Shown: positions 9,328 to 16,806, numbered from the stretch's first letter. The stretch is DNA of 33,448 bases from Nonomuraea cavernae (GCF_014646355.1 NZ_BMNH01000026.1:1-33448), one strand, 5' to 3'. A program made the numbers and translations. The notes: generated from the sequence alone by a model not told the origin.

Positions 9328-9947
9328 GCCTCCCGGATGCTGACGGCGGCGCGGCGGTGACGAGGGACCTCGATCTCGTCGAGCAGCGCCACCGCGAAGT
9401 CCGCGTACGTGATCCTGCTGGCCGGGTCCGCATGGTCGGCGATCCGGTACCGGCCGGTGCGCGTGCCGGCATGGTCGAAGTCGCCCGCCGGCGCGACGTA
9501 CGCCCAGTCGAGGTCGCATTCCTGAAGCACGGCGAGACCCGCCGCGTGGCCGAGGTAGAAGGCGCGGTACTCGTTGGGGTAACCGGGCTCGTCCATCAGG
9601 GGAGCACCCGACGCCCCAGGCATGATCGATGCCAGGCCGACCACCGCCAGCCGGCGCACGCCCACCTTCACCAGACCGGTGGTCAGGGCGCGAGCCGACG
9701 CGGTGAAGAACTCGTGAGGTGACACGGACAGGTCCACGGCAGCGCTGATGACCGCGTCATGGCCCGCGGCCGCATCCGCGACGCTCGTCCCATCCGTGAC
9801 GTCACCCGCCACCACCCGCACGTCGGTCAGATCACTGTGACCCGCGGGGTCGCGCACCACTGCGGTGACCCGGTGCCCACGCCGGCGCGCCTCGACGACG
9901 GCCTGCTTCCCGGCTCTGCCGCCCGCGCCGAAGACCACGATGTTCAT
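9324..9947 (-). CDS. NAD(P)H-binding (NmrA/YwnB-like) protein
   Basis: An atypical short-chain dehydrogenase fold. The start has the dinucleotide-binding motif FGAGGRAG (GxxGxxG) followed by a basic RRRGHRVTAVVR strand, which suggests NADP preference. I choose ATG 9947 because the protein then begins MNIVVFGAG, the usual family start; an upstream extension to 9980 is open but unlikely. The length of 207 residues is usual. It is divergent from an HxlR regulator that starts 104 bp away. HxlR proteins often control such neighbouring redox genes, so local regulation is likely. Confidence 0.82.
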   Translation of the reverse strand: MNIVVFGAGGRAGKQAVVEARRRGHRVTAVVRDPAGHSDLTDVRVVAGDVTDGTSVADAAAGHDAVISAAVDLSVSPHEFFTASARALTTGLVKVGVRRLAVVGLASIMPGASGAPLMDEPGYPNEYRAFYLGHAAGLAVLQECDLDWAYVAPAGDFDHAGTRTGRYRIADHADPASRITYADFAVALLDEIEVPRHRRAAVSIREA

Positions 9948-10039
9948 GGCGAACCGCCTTTCACCAAGGCCGGATCCCATCCGCCCGGCCGCTTCGACGG
10001 GACGCTATCGAGGGCTGCGGTTACCGAGGGGATACCGGC

Positions 10040-10045
10040 TATCGT
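10040..10045 (+). promoter_or_regulatory. -10 element for leaderless HxlR gene
   Basis: TATCGT lies 6 nt before the ATG at 10052, and no Shine-Dalgarno sequence is present. Confidence 0.4.
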
Positions 10046-10051
10046 GAGGCC

Positions 10052-10438
10052 ATGAGGGAACCGCTGCCCGCCGACATGTTCGACGAGCTGTGCCCGTCCT
10101 CGCTCAATCCGATCCGGTTCGGCGACAAGTGGGCGGCCCTCATCATCCGTTGCCTCGAGCACGGGCCGCGCCGGTTCTCCGAGCTGCGCGTGCCGCTGAG
10201 CCGCGTCACCCCCAAGGTCCTCACACAGTCGCTGCGCTCCCTCGAACGGGACGGTCTGGTCAAACGCACCGTCTATGCCGGCGCCACCCCGCGTGTCGAG
10301 TACCAGCTGACCCCGCTCGGCCGTAGCCTGCTCGGGCCGATGGCGAGCGCCTGCGCCTGGGCGCAGGAACACTGGGACGAGTTGCTCGACGCCCGCGAGT
10401 CGTACGACGACAGCTCGCGTCTCGGCCGCGCCGGCTGA
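10052..10438 (+). CDS. HxlR-family transcriptional regulator
   Basis: A small winged-helix regulator of 128 residues. The family hallmarks are visible: FGDKWAALIIRCLEHGPRRF, SRVTPKVLTQSLRSLERDGL and the wing ending in VEYQLTPLGRSL. The only cysteine of the N-terminal segment (DELCPSS) is at the position that senses oxidants or aldehydes in some HxlR proteins. It is divergent from the NAD(P)H-binding gene, its likely target. A transposase remnant follows directly after its stop codon, so the last few codons could have been altered by an insertion. Confidence 0.9.
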   Translation: MREPLPADMFDELCPSSLNPIRFGDKWAALIIRCLEHGPRRFSELRVPLSRVTPKVLTQSLRSLERDGLVKRTVYAGATPRVEYQLTPLGRSLLGPMASACAWAQEHWDELLDARESYDDSSRLGRAG

Positions 10439-10519
10439 CGCGTCCGCGTCGTCAACGCCATCACCGGAGAACTCCTGCGCGGGCTGATCCTCGATCCCCG
10501 CGACTGCCGGCCACCTTGA
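10439..10519 (+). pseudogene. C-terminal remnant of an IS481-type transposase
   Basis: Directly after the HxlR stop, in the same frame, the sequence reads VRVVNAITGELLRGLILDP and then stops at 10519. This strongly resembles the C-terminus of IS481-family DDE transposases (VRVVNAATGELLRELTLDP type). No other part of the transposase and no terminal inverted repeats were found. It is evidence of a past insertion. The following 130 bp to 10649 hold nothing I recognise. Confidence 0.5.
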
Positions 10520-10649
10520 GCTGACAGTCGGGTGATGTCCGTGAGTGTCCGCTGCTGTGCGCCTTGACCGTAATCCCGGCCAAGCGCACGGATGCCGGCC
10601 TGACCAGCCGCACGCCCCTGAGCGGCATGAAGAGGCGCGGGACCGTTTC

Positions 10650-10922
10650 TCAGACGGACTTCACCCACGAGCGAGCCACCTTGGGCGGCATGGCGAGTTC
10701 GTCCTGTACGAGCTGTATTGCCTGCTCTTCGTACCCGCGCACCTTGAGTTGACGAACGCGCCCCACGAGTTCCGTGGCCCTTAAAGCGTCCGTGTACTTG
10801 AGTACGCGACGCTGCCGGAAGGACTGGACCAGCTTGAAGATGAAAAAGATCCAGAATGCGATGAAGAGCACGGCGAAGAGCCCCGGGACGACGACGGGGA
10901 TCAGATCAGTGAGGCTGGACAT
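10650..10922 (-). CDS. Small membrane protein of unknown function
   Basis: A 90-residue protein. The N-terminal half holds one long hydrophobic segment (about residues 8-32, IPVVVPGLFAVLFIAFWIFF), then a basic stretch QSFRQRRVLKY. The C-terminal half is soluble and predicted helical (VRGYEEQAIQLVQDELAMPP). The topology is probably N-out with a cytoplasmic tail. No family was recognised. TAAGAT lies 6 nt before the ATG and no ribosome binding site is present, so the mRNA may be leaderless. Confidence 0.7.
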   Translation of the reverse strand: MSSLTDLIPVVVPGLFAVLFIAFWIFFIFKLVQSFRQRRVLKYTDALRATELVGRVRQLKVRGYEEQAIQLVQDELAMPPKVARSWVKSV

Positions 10923-10928
10923 GGCGTG

Positions 10929-10934
10929 ATCTTA
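10929..10934 (-). promoter_or_regulatory. -10 element for the leaderless small membrane gene
   Basis: TAAGAT on the minus strand, 6 nt before the ATG at 10922. Confidence 0.4.
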
Positions 10935-11006
10935 GATGGGACAGGTCGAACGACCGCACCGCTACGAGGCCTCTGGTTATGGCGACGTTCGTTGGTGCGG
11001 CGGGGT

Positions 11007-11042
11007 GGCCGGGCGGGACCGGCCCGGAGAGGCCGCCCGGCC
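11007..11042 (-). terminator. GC-rich hairpin after the 2H phosphoesterase gene
   Basis: A 9-bp stem GGCCGGGCG (11007-11015) pairs with CGCCCGGCC (11034-11042), with further GC pairing inside the loop. It lies 51 nt past the stop at 11094 and has no T-tail. It probably ends the minus-strand transcript before the small membrane gene. Confidence 0.5.
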
Positions 11043-11093
11043 GCCCGCCGCCCATCGCCGCCGCCAGGCCGGACCGCGCTGCCCTACTGCTGC

Positions 11094-11750
11094 TCAGATG
11101 CCTCTGTCGGCTCCCAGAGATACGACCGTGTGAGTGTTCCAGCGGTACACCCATTCCGGCTCAAGGACTCGATTCTGCACGATCAGGGCGACGCGATCCA
11201 CGTCCACCTTGACCGGCTCGGCTTCGACACCACGCAGCGCCGTCACGTAGGGCTGCGCAGGTCCTGGCGTGTTGATGTAGGTCAGACTCACGTGTGGGAG
11301 GAACCCCTTCACCTGCTCGGCCGCCGTAGGCGCCCCGCCTGTCACCTCGGCGATGCCGTTCCTGATCTCGCCCCAGATCTCGTGCAGCGGCTCCGCTGGT
11401 GTAGGCGCCAATACGACAGCTTCATTGAGCATGACCGGCCGGTCAAAGGTGAGTCCTACCGGCGCAAGCTTGCGCAGCCGTACGGTCACGGCCTGGGTGA
11501 TTTGCTCAAGCCTCTCGTCGGGTACCTCGTCAGCGAAGCCGATGCCTTGCACGGTGAGGTGGAGCCATCGGGCGGGCACCGGGTTGTGTCCGTCAATCGT
11601 CGCCAGCGCCTGTTGGTAGCGCTCGGCGAGTCGGTGGAGCTGCGGTGCATGCTCGAAGGTCAGGTGCCAGGTGTAGACCAGACGGCCCGGCCGCCAGCCT
11701 TTCCGTGGCCACCAGTGGGAGCGCGTCTCGTCCGCGTTCTGTAGGGTCAT
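11094..11750 (-). CDS. 2H phosphoesterase superfamily protein (2'-5' RNA ligase-like)
   Basis: A 218-residue protein with the two HxT/S-x signatures that define 2H phosphoesterases: HLTV in WLHLTVQGIGF and HVSL in FLPHVSLTY, about 90 residues apart. The family acts on cyclic phosphates or 2'-5' phosphodiester bonds of RNA and nucleotides; the substrate here is unknown. The start ATG 11750 is preceded by GAGG and lies 9 nt after the stop of a broken GntR gene, so the two probably formed an operon. A GC-rich hairpin follows. Confidence 0.8.
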   Translation of the reverse strand: MTLQNADETRSHWWPRKGWRPGRLVYTWHLTFEHAPQLHRLAERYQQALATIDGHNPVPARWLHLTVQGIGFADEVPDERLEQITQAVTVRLRKLAPVGLTFDRPVMLNEAVVLAPTPAEPLHEIWGEIRNGIAEVTGGAPTAAEQVKGFLPHVSLTYINTPGPAQPYVTALRGVEAEPVKVDVDRVALIVQNRVLEPEWVYRWNTHTVVSLGADRGI

Positions 11751-11759
11751 CGGCCTACC

Positions 11760-12075
11760 TCAGATCTGGGAGGGAACGTCCGGGACGTTCGCCTCCTGGT
11801 CGATCAGGTACTCATCGATGATGGTTCCCCGGTCCGCTGGCCAGATCGACTCCGACACCTCCAACACCGTGTCATCTTCGGCGCGGGCGGTGTGGATGAC
11901 GTGCATGACCCGGGATGTAACTGGCGCCGATCTCCTCGGGAGGGTTGGTCTCCTTGTCGTAGAGCACGCGGCGGCGAGTGATGACCTCGGTGCCTTCGGA
12001 GATCCCCATGGCTTCGGCGATGCGTGCCGGCATCTTCGCTGCACCGGAGGGTGAAGAAACCCGGTAGTCACGCAG
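11760..12075 (-). pseudogene. Broken GntR-family regulator (UTRA domain remnant)
   Basis: One frame gives RDYRVSSPSGAAK followed by PARIAEAMGISEGTEVITRR and GASYIPG, as at the start of a UTRA ligand-binding domain. Another frame then continues MHVIHTARAEDDTVLEVSES and IWPADRGTIIDEYLI to the stop, as at the end of such a domain. The frames switch near 11905-11915. The middle of the UTRA domain and the whole N-terminal winged helix are missing. The remaining 5' edge touches the tRNA-Pro terminator. GntR regulators of this look are common on actinomycete integrative elements. Confidence 0.75.
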
Positions 12076-12105
12076 AAGGCCCCGCCCGATTCGGGAGGGG
12101 CCTTC
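12075..12105 (-). terminator. Terminator of tRNA-Pro
   Basis: A 9-bp stem GAAGGCCCC (12075-12083) pairs with GGGGCCTTC (12097-12105), with an inner CCCG/CGGG stem past one mismatch. It starts 4 nt after the tRNA-Pro CCA end on the minus strand. Confidence 0.75.
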
Positions 12106-12109
12106 GAGC

Positions 12110-12186
12110 TGGTCGGGGCGACAGGATTTGAACCTGCGACTTCTTGCTCCCAAAGCAAGCGCGCTGCCAAGCTGCGCCACGCCCCG
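12110..12186 (-). tRNA. tRNA-Pro (anticodon TGG)
   Basis: A full cloverleaf on the minus strand. The acceptor stem CGGGGCG (12186-12180) pairs with CGCCCCG, followed by discriminator A and an encoded CCA (12112-12110). The anticodon arm is CTTGC-TTTGGGA-GCAAG, giving TGG. The T-loop is GGTTCAAATCC. Without CCA it spans 12113-12186. tRNA-Pro 3' ends are known attachment sites of actinomycete integrative elements such as pSAM2. Confidence 0.95.
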
Positions 12187-12274
12187 TCGCGCCGGTTACG
12201 CACGCGCTCCGCTCCTCCGGTACGCTTACGCCCTAACGCCGGATGAAGTCTAGACCAGACTTCGACCGGTTCGC

Positions 12275-12348
12275 GCGGACGTAGCTCAATGGTAGAGCCC
12301 TAGTCTTCCAAACTAGCTACGCGGGTTCGATTCCCGTCGTCCGCTCCA
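12275..12348 (+). tRNA. tRNA-Gly (anticodon TCC)
   Basis: A full cloverleaf. The acceptor GCGGACG (12275-12281) pairs with CGTCCGC (12338-12344), then T and an encoded CCA. The anticodon arm CTAGT-CTTCCAA-ACTAG gives TCC. The T-arm is GCGGGTTCGATTCCCGT. It is divergent from tRNA-Pro. Confidence 0.96.
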
Positions 12349-12356
12349 CGCGTTAA

Positions 12357-12391
12357 GGCCCAGGTCAGGGAGACGATCCCGAGCCTGGGCC
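12357..12391 (+). terminator. Terminator of tRNA-Gly
   Basis: An 8-bp stem GGCCCAGG (12357-12364) pairs with CCTGGGCC (12384-12391), with an inner GGG/CCC stem. GCACTATTT follows. It separates the tRNA from the histidine kinase gene. Confidence 0.75.
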
Positions 12392-12520
12392 GCACTATTT
12401 CCCGATCGTGGAAGCCTGCGCCGGGAGCCCAGCCGATCTTCGGCGCGGAGCCGCCTGGGTGAGGACGATCGTTGGAGCAAGCTTTCCTGACACCCGACTC
12501 AGCGCGTGCGTCACCATCAG

Positions 12521-12526
12521 TAGTGT
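12521..12526 (+). promoter_or_regulatory. -10 element for leaderless histidine kinase gene
   Basis: TAGTGT lies exactly 7 nt before the GTG at 12534, and no ribosome binding site is present. This also supports the chosen start. Confidence 0.45.
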
Positions 12527-12533
12527 CAGTGGT

Positions 12534-13874
12534 GTGTTCCGTGTCCGGGCGCGTTCCCTGCGCGGACGTGTCACACTCTTCGCGATCATCGTAGCGGCGG
12601 TGGTGCTGATCCCCATCGGGATCGGCGCTGTCATCCTGACCAGGTCGATGATCCTGAGCAACGCCATCGACGACACCGTACGGGTGGCCGAGCGCGTCGC
12701 GGCCCAGGTGCAGCAGGGTACGTACCCGCAGGGAGCGAACGTCCCGGCACCCGCCTTTCCCGTGAATCTCGTGCAGATCGTCTCGCCGGACGGGCGGATC
12801 GTGGCGACCAGCGACGAGGCCAGGACACTGCCACGGCTGAGCAACCTGATGCCGACTCCGGAGGCCCCCGTTCTCAGCGGCCGGTCCTGCCTGCCCGACA
12901 GGTGCGTCGTGGTGACCGCCGTGCGGCCGACGATCGCGTCCGGCTCACCCATCATCTATGTCGGGCGCGTCATGCCCGCGGCCTTGGTCACGCATACCCT
13001 GGACATCGCGGTGCTGGTCGAGACCGTGGCGCTCATCGGGCTCACCGGGCTCGCGGCATGGCTGCTCATGGGCAGGGCCCTGCGACCTGTCGCGGTCATG
13101 GGTGCGGAGCTCGACCGGGTGAGCGCGAGCGACCTGAGCGCCCGGGTGACGCGGCCGCCGGGCGACGACGAGCTGAGCGCTCTCGCCGAACGGATCAACG
13201 GCACGCTGTCCAGGCTCGAACACTCCGCCGAGCAGCAGCGCCAGTTCGTCTCCGATGCCTCCCACGAGCTGCGTACCCCCATCGCGGGGTTGCGGGCGGA
13301 GCTGGAGAGCGCCCAGCTGTATCCGGACGACACTGATCTGCGCGAGTTGGTGGAGAAGGCCCTGCGTGACATCGACCGCCTGGAAATGATCATGTCGGAC
13401 CTGCTGTTCCTGGCGAGGACAGGAGCGCGGGTGGATGTGGCCTGGGAGCGGCTGGACCTCGCGGAGCTGGTCCGCGAGGTGATGTCCACCCGCAGGGACA
13501 GGGTGCCCGTCCGGCTGGACCTCGCCGACGATGTGGCGGTCCACGGCGTGAAAGGGCAGCTGACCAGGGCGTTGACCGATCTGCTGAACAACGCCGAGCG
13601 CTACGCGGAGCACTACATCCGCATCGAGGTCAGCCGGAGGGAGGGCAAGGCGGTGATCGCCGTGGAGAACGACGGAATGGAGATCCCCGAAGGGGACCGC
13701 GAGCGGATCTTCGAGCCCTTCTCCCGGCTCGACACGGCACGCAGCCGCGAGGCCGGCGGCACGGGGCTCGGCCTGGCCATCGTGAAGAGCGTGGCGGTCG
13801 CGCACGCCGGCCACGCGCGGGTCGACGACTTCGCCGGTGGCGCGCGGTTTCTCATCTGCCTGCCCGCGGTCTGA
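12534..13874 (+). CDS. Membrane sensor histidine kinase without adjacent response regulator
   Basis: A classical two-TM kinase of about 446 residues. TM1 (about 14-35) is followed by an extracytoplasmic loop with a Cys pair (C119, C124), then TM2 (about 157-179), HAMP (about 180-232), the H-box DASHELRTPIAGLR with His244, the N-box LLNNAERYA (about 351-359), the G1 region ENDGMEIP and the G2 region GGTGLGLAIV. The sequence around the ATP lid follows the common actinomycete NDG variant. The frame is open back to 12408, but the -10-like TAGTGT at 12521-12526 favours GTG 12534. No receiver-domain gene lies on either side, so its partner is elsewhere. It is 24 nt upstream of a kinase-like gene. 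Confidence 0.9.
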   Translation: MFRVRARSLRGRVTLFAIIVAAVVLIPIGIGAVILTRSMILSNAIDDTVRVAERVAAQVQQGTYPQGANVPAPAFPVNLVQIVSPDGRIVATSDEARTLPRLSNLMPTPEAPVLSGRSCLPDRCVVVTAVRPTIASGSPIIYVGRVMPAALVTHTLDIAVLVETVALIGLTGLAAWLLMGRALRPVAVMGAELDRVSASDLSARVTRPPGDDELSALAERINGTLSRLEHSAEQQRQFVSDASHELRTPIAGLRAELESAQLYPDDTDLRELVEKALRDIDRLEMIMSDLLFLARTGARVDVAWERLDLAELVREVMSTRRDRVPVRLDLADDVAVHGVKGQLTRALTDLLNNAERYAEHYIRIEVSRREGKAVIAVENDGMEIPEGDRERIFEPFSRLDTARSREAGGTGLGLAIVKSVAVAHAGHARVDDFAGGARFLICLPAV

Positions 13875-13885
13875 TCGGGCCCGGG

Positions 13886-13891
13886 TAGGGT
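13886..13891 (+). promoter_or_regulatory. -10 element for the leaderless uridine-kinase-like gene
   Basis: TAGGGT lies 7 nt before the GTG at 13899. The same GGGTAGGG could weakly pair with 16S rRNA, so a leadered mRNA cannot be excluded. Confidence 0.35.
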
Positions 13892-13898
13892 CCCCTCC

Positions 13899-14528
13899 GT
13901 GCGCGTGCGACCCATCTCTCCCGAGGCGCTGGCGCGGGAGCTGGCCGAGCGGATCGACGGGCGCCCCCGAGGGGCATGGACGCGGGTGGCCGTCGACGGG
14001 GCTCCGCCCGCTCATCCCGGGCGGCTGGCCGACGCGCTGGTGGCTCCGCTCAGGCTGCGTGGCCGTCCGGTGCTGCGGGTGTCCGCCGCCGACTTCCTCC
14101 GGCCCGCCTCCCTGCGACTGGAGTTCGGCCGGACGGATCCGGACGCCTTCTACGACGACTGGCTGGACACCGGGGCGCTGGTCCGCGAGGTGCTCGCCCC
14201 GCTGGAGCCGGGCGGCTCGGGCAGAGTGCTGCCCGCCTTGTGGGACAGCCGGGCGGACCGGGCCTATCGCCTGCCGTACGAGACGCTGCCGCGGGACGGG
14301 GTGCTGCTGCTCGACGGGACGTTGCTGCTCGGCAGGGGGTTGCCGGTGGAGCTGACCGTGCACCTGTGGCTGTCGGAGGCGGCGCTGGAGCGCGGCACCT
14401 CGGACGAGGATCGGTGGCGCCTGCCCGCCTACGCGCGCTACGAACGCGAGGCGCGGCCCCAGGACACCGCCGACGTGGTGATCAGGGCCGACCGTCCGGG
14501 CCGACCCGCGCTCCAGGTTGACGGCTGA
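13899..14528 (+). CDS. Uridine-kinase-like protein with destroyed P-loop
   Basis: A 209-residue protein that aligns by eye with actinomycete uridine kinase/PRK-like proteins. It has the VAVDG strand, a LRGRPVLRVSAADF strand, a region like the substrate segment (FYDDWLDTGALVREVLAPL) and DGVLLLDGTLLL. The P-loop, normally DGPSGAGKTTLADAL, reads DGAPPAHPGRLADAL. The Walker A Lys and Thr are replaced by Pro and Gly while the flanks are kept. ATP transfer by the usual mechanism is therefore unlikely. It could be a regulatory or binding protein. Codon use looks normal and the frame is intact, so it is not an obvious pseudogene. Confidence 0.75.
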   Translation: MRVRPISPEALARELAERIDGRPRGAWTRVAVDGAPPAHPGRLADALVAPLRLRGRPVLRVSAADFLRPASLRLEFGRTDPDAFYDDWLDTGALVREVLAPLEPGGSGRVLPALWDSRADRAYRLPYETLPRDGVLLLDGTLLLGRGLPVELTVHLWLSEAALERGTSDEDRWRLPAYARYEREARPQDTADVVIRADRPGRPALQVDG

Positions 14529-14544
14529 TTCCCGTACGGCGGCC

Positions 14545-14550
14545 TAGGTT
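14545..14550 (+). promoter_or_regulatory. -10 element for leaderless LLM oxidoreductase gene
   Basis: TAGGTT lies 6 nt before the ATG at 14557. The same hexamer and spacing recur before the SDR gene at 32632. Confidence 0.45.
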
Positions 14551-14556
14551 GGCCGT

Positions 14557-15432
14557 ATGACTCTCCAGTTCGGCTACTTCCTGGTGCCCGACGCCGCCGA
14601 CCCGCTGGTCGAGTACGCCCGGCTCGCCGACGAGCTCGGCCTGGACCTGATCGGCGTACAGGATCATCCCTACCAGCGTAGATACGTGGACACCTGGACC
14701 CTGCTCAGCGTGATCGCCGCCTCGACCGGGCGGATCCGGGTCTTCCCCGACGTGGCCTGCCTGCCGTTGCGCCCGCCGGCCGTGCTCGCGAAGGCGGCGG
14801 CCAGCCTCGACGTGCTGAGCGGCGGGCGGGTGGAGCTCGGGCTGGGCGCCGGCGCGTTCTGGGACGCCATCGAGGCGTACGGCGGGACGCGCCGGACCCC
14901 CAGGGAGGCGATCGGCTCCCTGGAGGAGGCGGTCGCCGTGATCAGGGCGGTGTGGAGCGGGGAGCGCAACCTGCGCTTCGCGGGTGAGCACTACCACCTG
15001 GCGGGGGCCCGGTCGGGGCCCGTGCCGGCGCATCCGATGGAGATCTGGCTCGGCGTGACCGGACCGAAGGCGCTGGCCCTGACCGGACGGCTGGCCGACG
15101 GCTGGCTGCCCTCGTCCACCTGGGCGACGCCTGACCGGCTGGGTGAGTTCGGCGCCCGGATCGACGAGGCCGCCACGGAGGCGGGCAGGCGGCCGGGCGA
15201 CATCCGCAGGCTCTACAACGTCAACGGGACGATCAGCGGCGGCGCCTCGGAGGGCTTTCTGAAGGGGCCGGCCGGGCAGTGGGTGGACGAGCTGACCGAC
15301 CTGGCACTCGGTTACGGCATCGACGGGTTCGTGTTCTGGCCGGACGGCGACCAGAGGCGGCAGCTCACGATCTTCGCCGAGGAGGTCGTGCCGGAGGTTC
15401 GCCGTCAGGTAGCACTGGAACACGAGGGGTGA
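14557..15432 (+). CDS. LLM-class flavin/F420-dependent oxidoreductase
   Basis: A bacterial luciferase-like TIM-barrel oxidoreductase of 291 residues. Typical features are the N-terminal strand FGYFLVP, the segment LDLIGVQDHPYQ, STGRIRVFPDV, the block LDVLSGGRVELGLGAGAF with YGG after it, and a C-terminal IDGFVFWPDGD. F420 and FMN members cannot be separated with certainty from sequence; the GVQDHP start and the actinomycete host make F420 plausible. It lies 28 nt after the kinase-like gene and 18 nt before the trpB-like gene. The substrate is unknown. Confidence 0.88.
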   Translation: MTLQFGYFLVPDAADPLVEYARLADELGLDLIGVQDHPYQRRYVDTWTLLSVIAASTGRIRVFPDVACLPLRPPAVLAKAAASLDVLSGGRVELGLGAGAFWDAIEAYGGTRRTPREAIGSLEEAVAVIRAVWSGERNLRFAGEHYHLAGARSGPVPAHPMEIWLGVTGPKALALTGRLADGWLPSSTWATPDRLGEFGARIDEAATEAGRRPGDIRRLYNVNGTISGGASEGFLKGPAGQWVDELTDLALGYGIDGFVFWPDGDQRRQLTIFAEEVVPEVRRQVALEHEG

Positions 15433-15438
15433 CCGAGG

Positions 15439-15444
15439 CAGACT
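15439..15444 (+). promoter_or_regulatory. -10-like element before trpB2
   Basis: CAGACT lies 6 nt before the GTG at 15451. The GGAG inside the spacer is too close to the start to act as a normal ribosome binding site. Confidence 0.3.
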
Positions 15445-15450
15445 GGAGCG

Positions 15451-16761
15451 GTGATCCCGAACCACTGGTACAACATCGTTCCAGACCTTCCCGCCCCGCC
15501 ACCGCCTCCGCTGCATCCGGCCACCCGGGAGCCGGTGGGGCCGGACGATCTCGCACCGCTCTTCCCCATGGAGCTGATCGCGCAGGAGGTGAGCACCGAG
15601 CGGTTCGTCGCGATCCCGCAGGAGGTGCTCGACGTCTACCGGCTGTGGCGGCCGACGCCGCTGCTGCGGGCGCGGCGGCTGGAGAAGTCACTGGGCACTC
15701 CCGCCAGGATCTACTACAAGTACGAGGGCGGCTCCCCGGCCGGCTCGCACAAGCCCAACACCGCCGTTCCCCAGGCCTATTACAACGCCCGCGAGGGCGT
15801 CCGCAAGCTGACCACCGAGACGGGCGCCGGCCAGTGGGGCAGCTCGCTGGCCTTCGCGTGCGCCCAGTTCGGCCTGGAGTGCGAGGTCTGGATGGTGCGG
15901 GCCTCCTACGACCAGAAGCCCTACCGCCGCTCGCTCATGCAGGTGTACGGCGCGACGGTGCACGCCAGCCCGTCACCCGTGACGAGCTCGGGTGCCAAGA
16001 TCCTGGCCGACGACCCCGGCTCGACGGGCAGTCTGGGCATCGCGATCAGTGAGGCCGTCGAGGTGGCGGCGGCGGGCGACGACGTCCGCTACGCGCTCGG
16101 CTCCGTGCTCAACCATGTGCTCATGCACCAGACGGTGATCGGCGAGGAGGCGCTCCAGCAGCTGGAGGAGATGCCCGACGTGATCATCGGCTGCACCGGC
16201 GGCGGGTCCAATTTCGGCGGCCTCGTCTTCCCCTTCCTGCGCGAGAAGCTGGCCGGGAAGATCAACCCGACGATCCGCGCGGTGGAGCCCGATGCCTGCC
16301 CGTCGTTCACCCGGGGCGTCTACGCCTACGACTTCGGTGACACGGCCGGGTTCACGCCGCTGCTGAAGATGCACACGCTCGGCCACGACTTCGTGCCGGA
16401 TCCGATCCACGCGGGCGGCCTGCGCTATCACGGGATGTCTCCGCTGCTCTCGCACATGTACGAACTGGGCATGTTCGAGGCGGTCAGCAGGTCGCAGAGC
16501 GAGTGCTTCGAGGCCGGTGTCCGTTTCGCCCGTACGGAGGGCATCGTGCCTGCGCCGGAGCCGACGCACGCGCTGGCCGAGACCATCGCCGAGGCGCTGC
16601 GCTGCAAGGAGACCGGTGAGGCGAAGGTGATCCTGACGGCGCTGTGCGGCCATGGCCACTTCGACCTGGCCGCCTACGACCGCTACCTGTCGGGGGCGAT
16701 GGAGGACTTCTCGCTGCCCCAGGAGCGCATCGACGAGGCCCTCACGGGGCTTCCGGGTTAG
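15451..16761 (+). CDS. trpB2: TrpB2-type tryptophan synthase beta chain (PLP enzyme)
   Basis: A fold-type II PLP enzyme of 436 residues, the longer TrpB2 group rather than the TrpB1 partner of TrpA. The N-terminal segment WYNIVPDLP is typical of TrpB2. The PLP lysine is K101 in GSPAGSHKPNTA. The phosphate-binding loop is CTGGGSNFGG, and ETGAGQWGSSLA carries the COMM-like region. It joins indole and serine to tryptophan and may act as an indole-salvage enzyme. No trpA or other trp gene is nearby. A bidirectional terminator follows. Confidence 0.93.
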   Translation: MIPNHWYNIVPDLPAPPPPPLHPATREPVGPDDLAPLFPMELIAQEVSTERFVAIPQEVLDVYRLWRPTPLLRARRLEKSLGTPARIYYKYEGGSPAGSHKPNTAVPQAYYNAREGVRKLTTETGAGQWGSSLAFACAQFGLECEVWMVRASYDQKPYRRSLMQVYGATVHASPSPVTSSGAKILADDPGSTGSLGIAISEAVEVAAAGDDVRYALGSVLNHVLMHQTVIGEEALQQLEEMPDVIIGCTGGGSNFGGLVFPFLREKLAGKINPTIRAVEPDACPSFTRGVYAYDFGDTAGFTPLLKMHTLGHDFVPDPIHAGGLRYHGMSPLLSHMYELGMFEAVSRSQSECFEAGVRFARTEGIVPAPEPTHALAETIAEALRCKETGEAKVILTALCGHGHFDLAAYDRYLSGAMEDFSLPQERIDEALTGLPG

Positions 16762-16766
16762 GGTGC

Positions 16767-16797
16767 CGCCCGTGGTGAGCGCGTCTCGCCACGGGCG
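16767..16797. terminator. Bidirectional terminator between trpB2 and the bL37 gene
   Basis: A 9-bp perfect stem CGCCCGTGG (16767-16775) with CCACGGGCG (16789-16797) extends inward to 13 pairs with one wobble and a 5-nt loop. The two flanking genes converge on it. Confidence 0.8.
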
Positions 16798-16806
16798 ACC
16801 TGCCGT

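Noticed and set aside
11872..12203. Minus-strand frames that run through tRNA-Pro
   Set aside because: Their N-terminal parts translate the tRNA itself; only the part after the terminator matches a GntR remnant.
13665..13692. Idea that the orphan kinase has a dead ATP site because G1 reads ENDGMEIP
   Set aside because: NDG variants of the G1 box are common in active actinomycete kinases, and N-box and G2 are intact.
12945..14363. Minus-strand open frame of 472 codons opposite the kinase and kinase-like genes
   Set aside because: Arg/Gln/Pro-rich product without motifs; the opposite strand has clear domains and codon bias.
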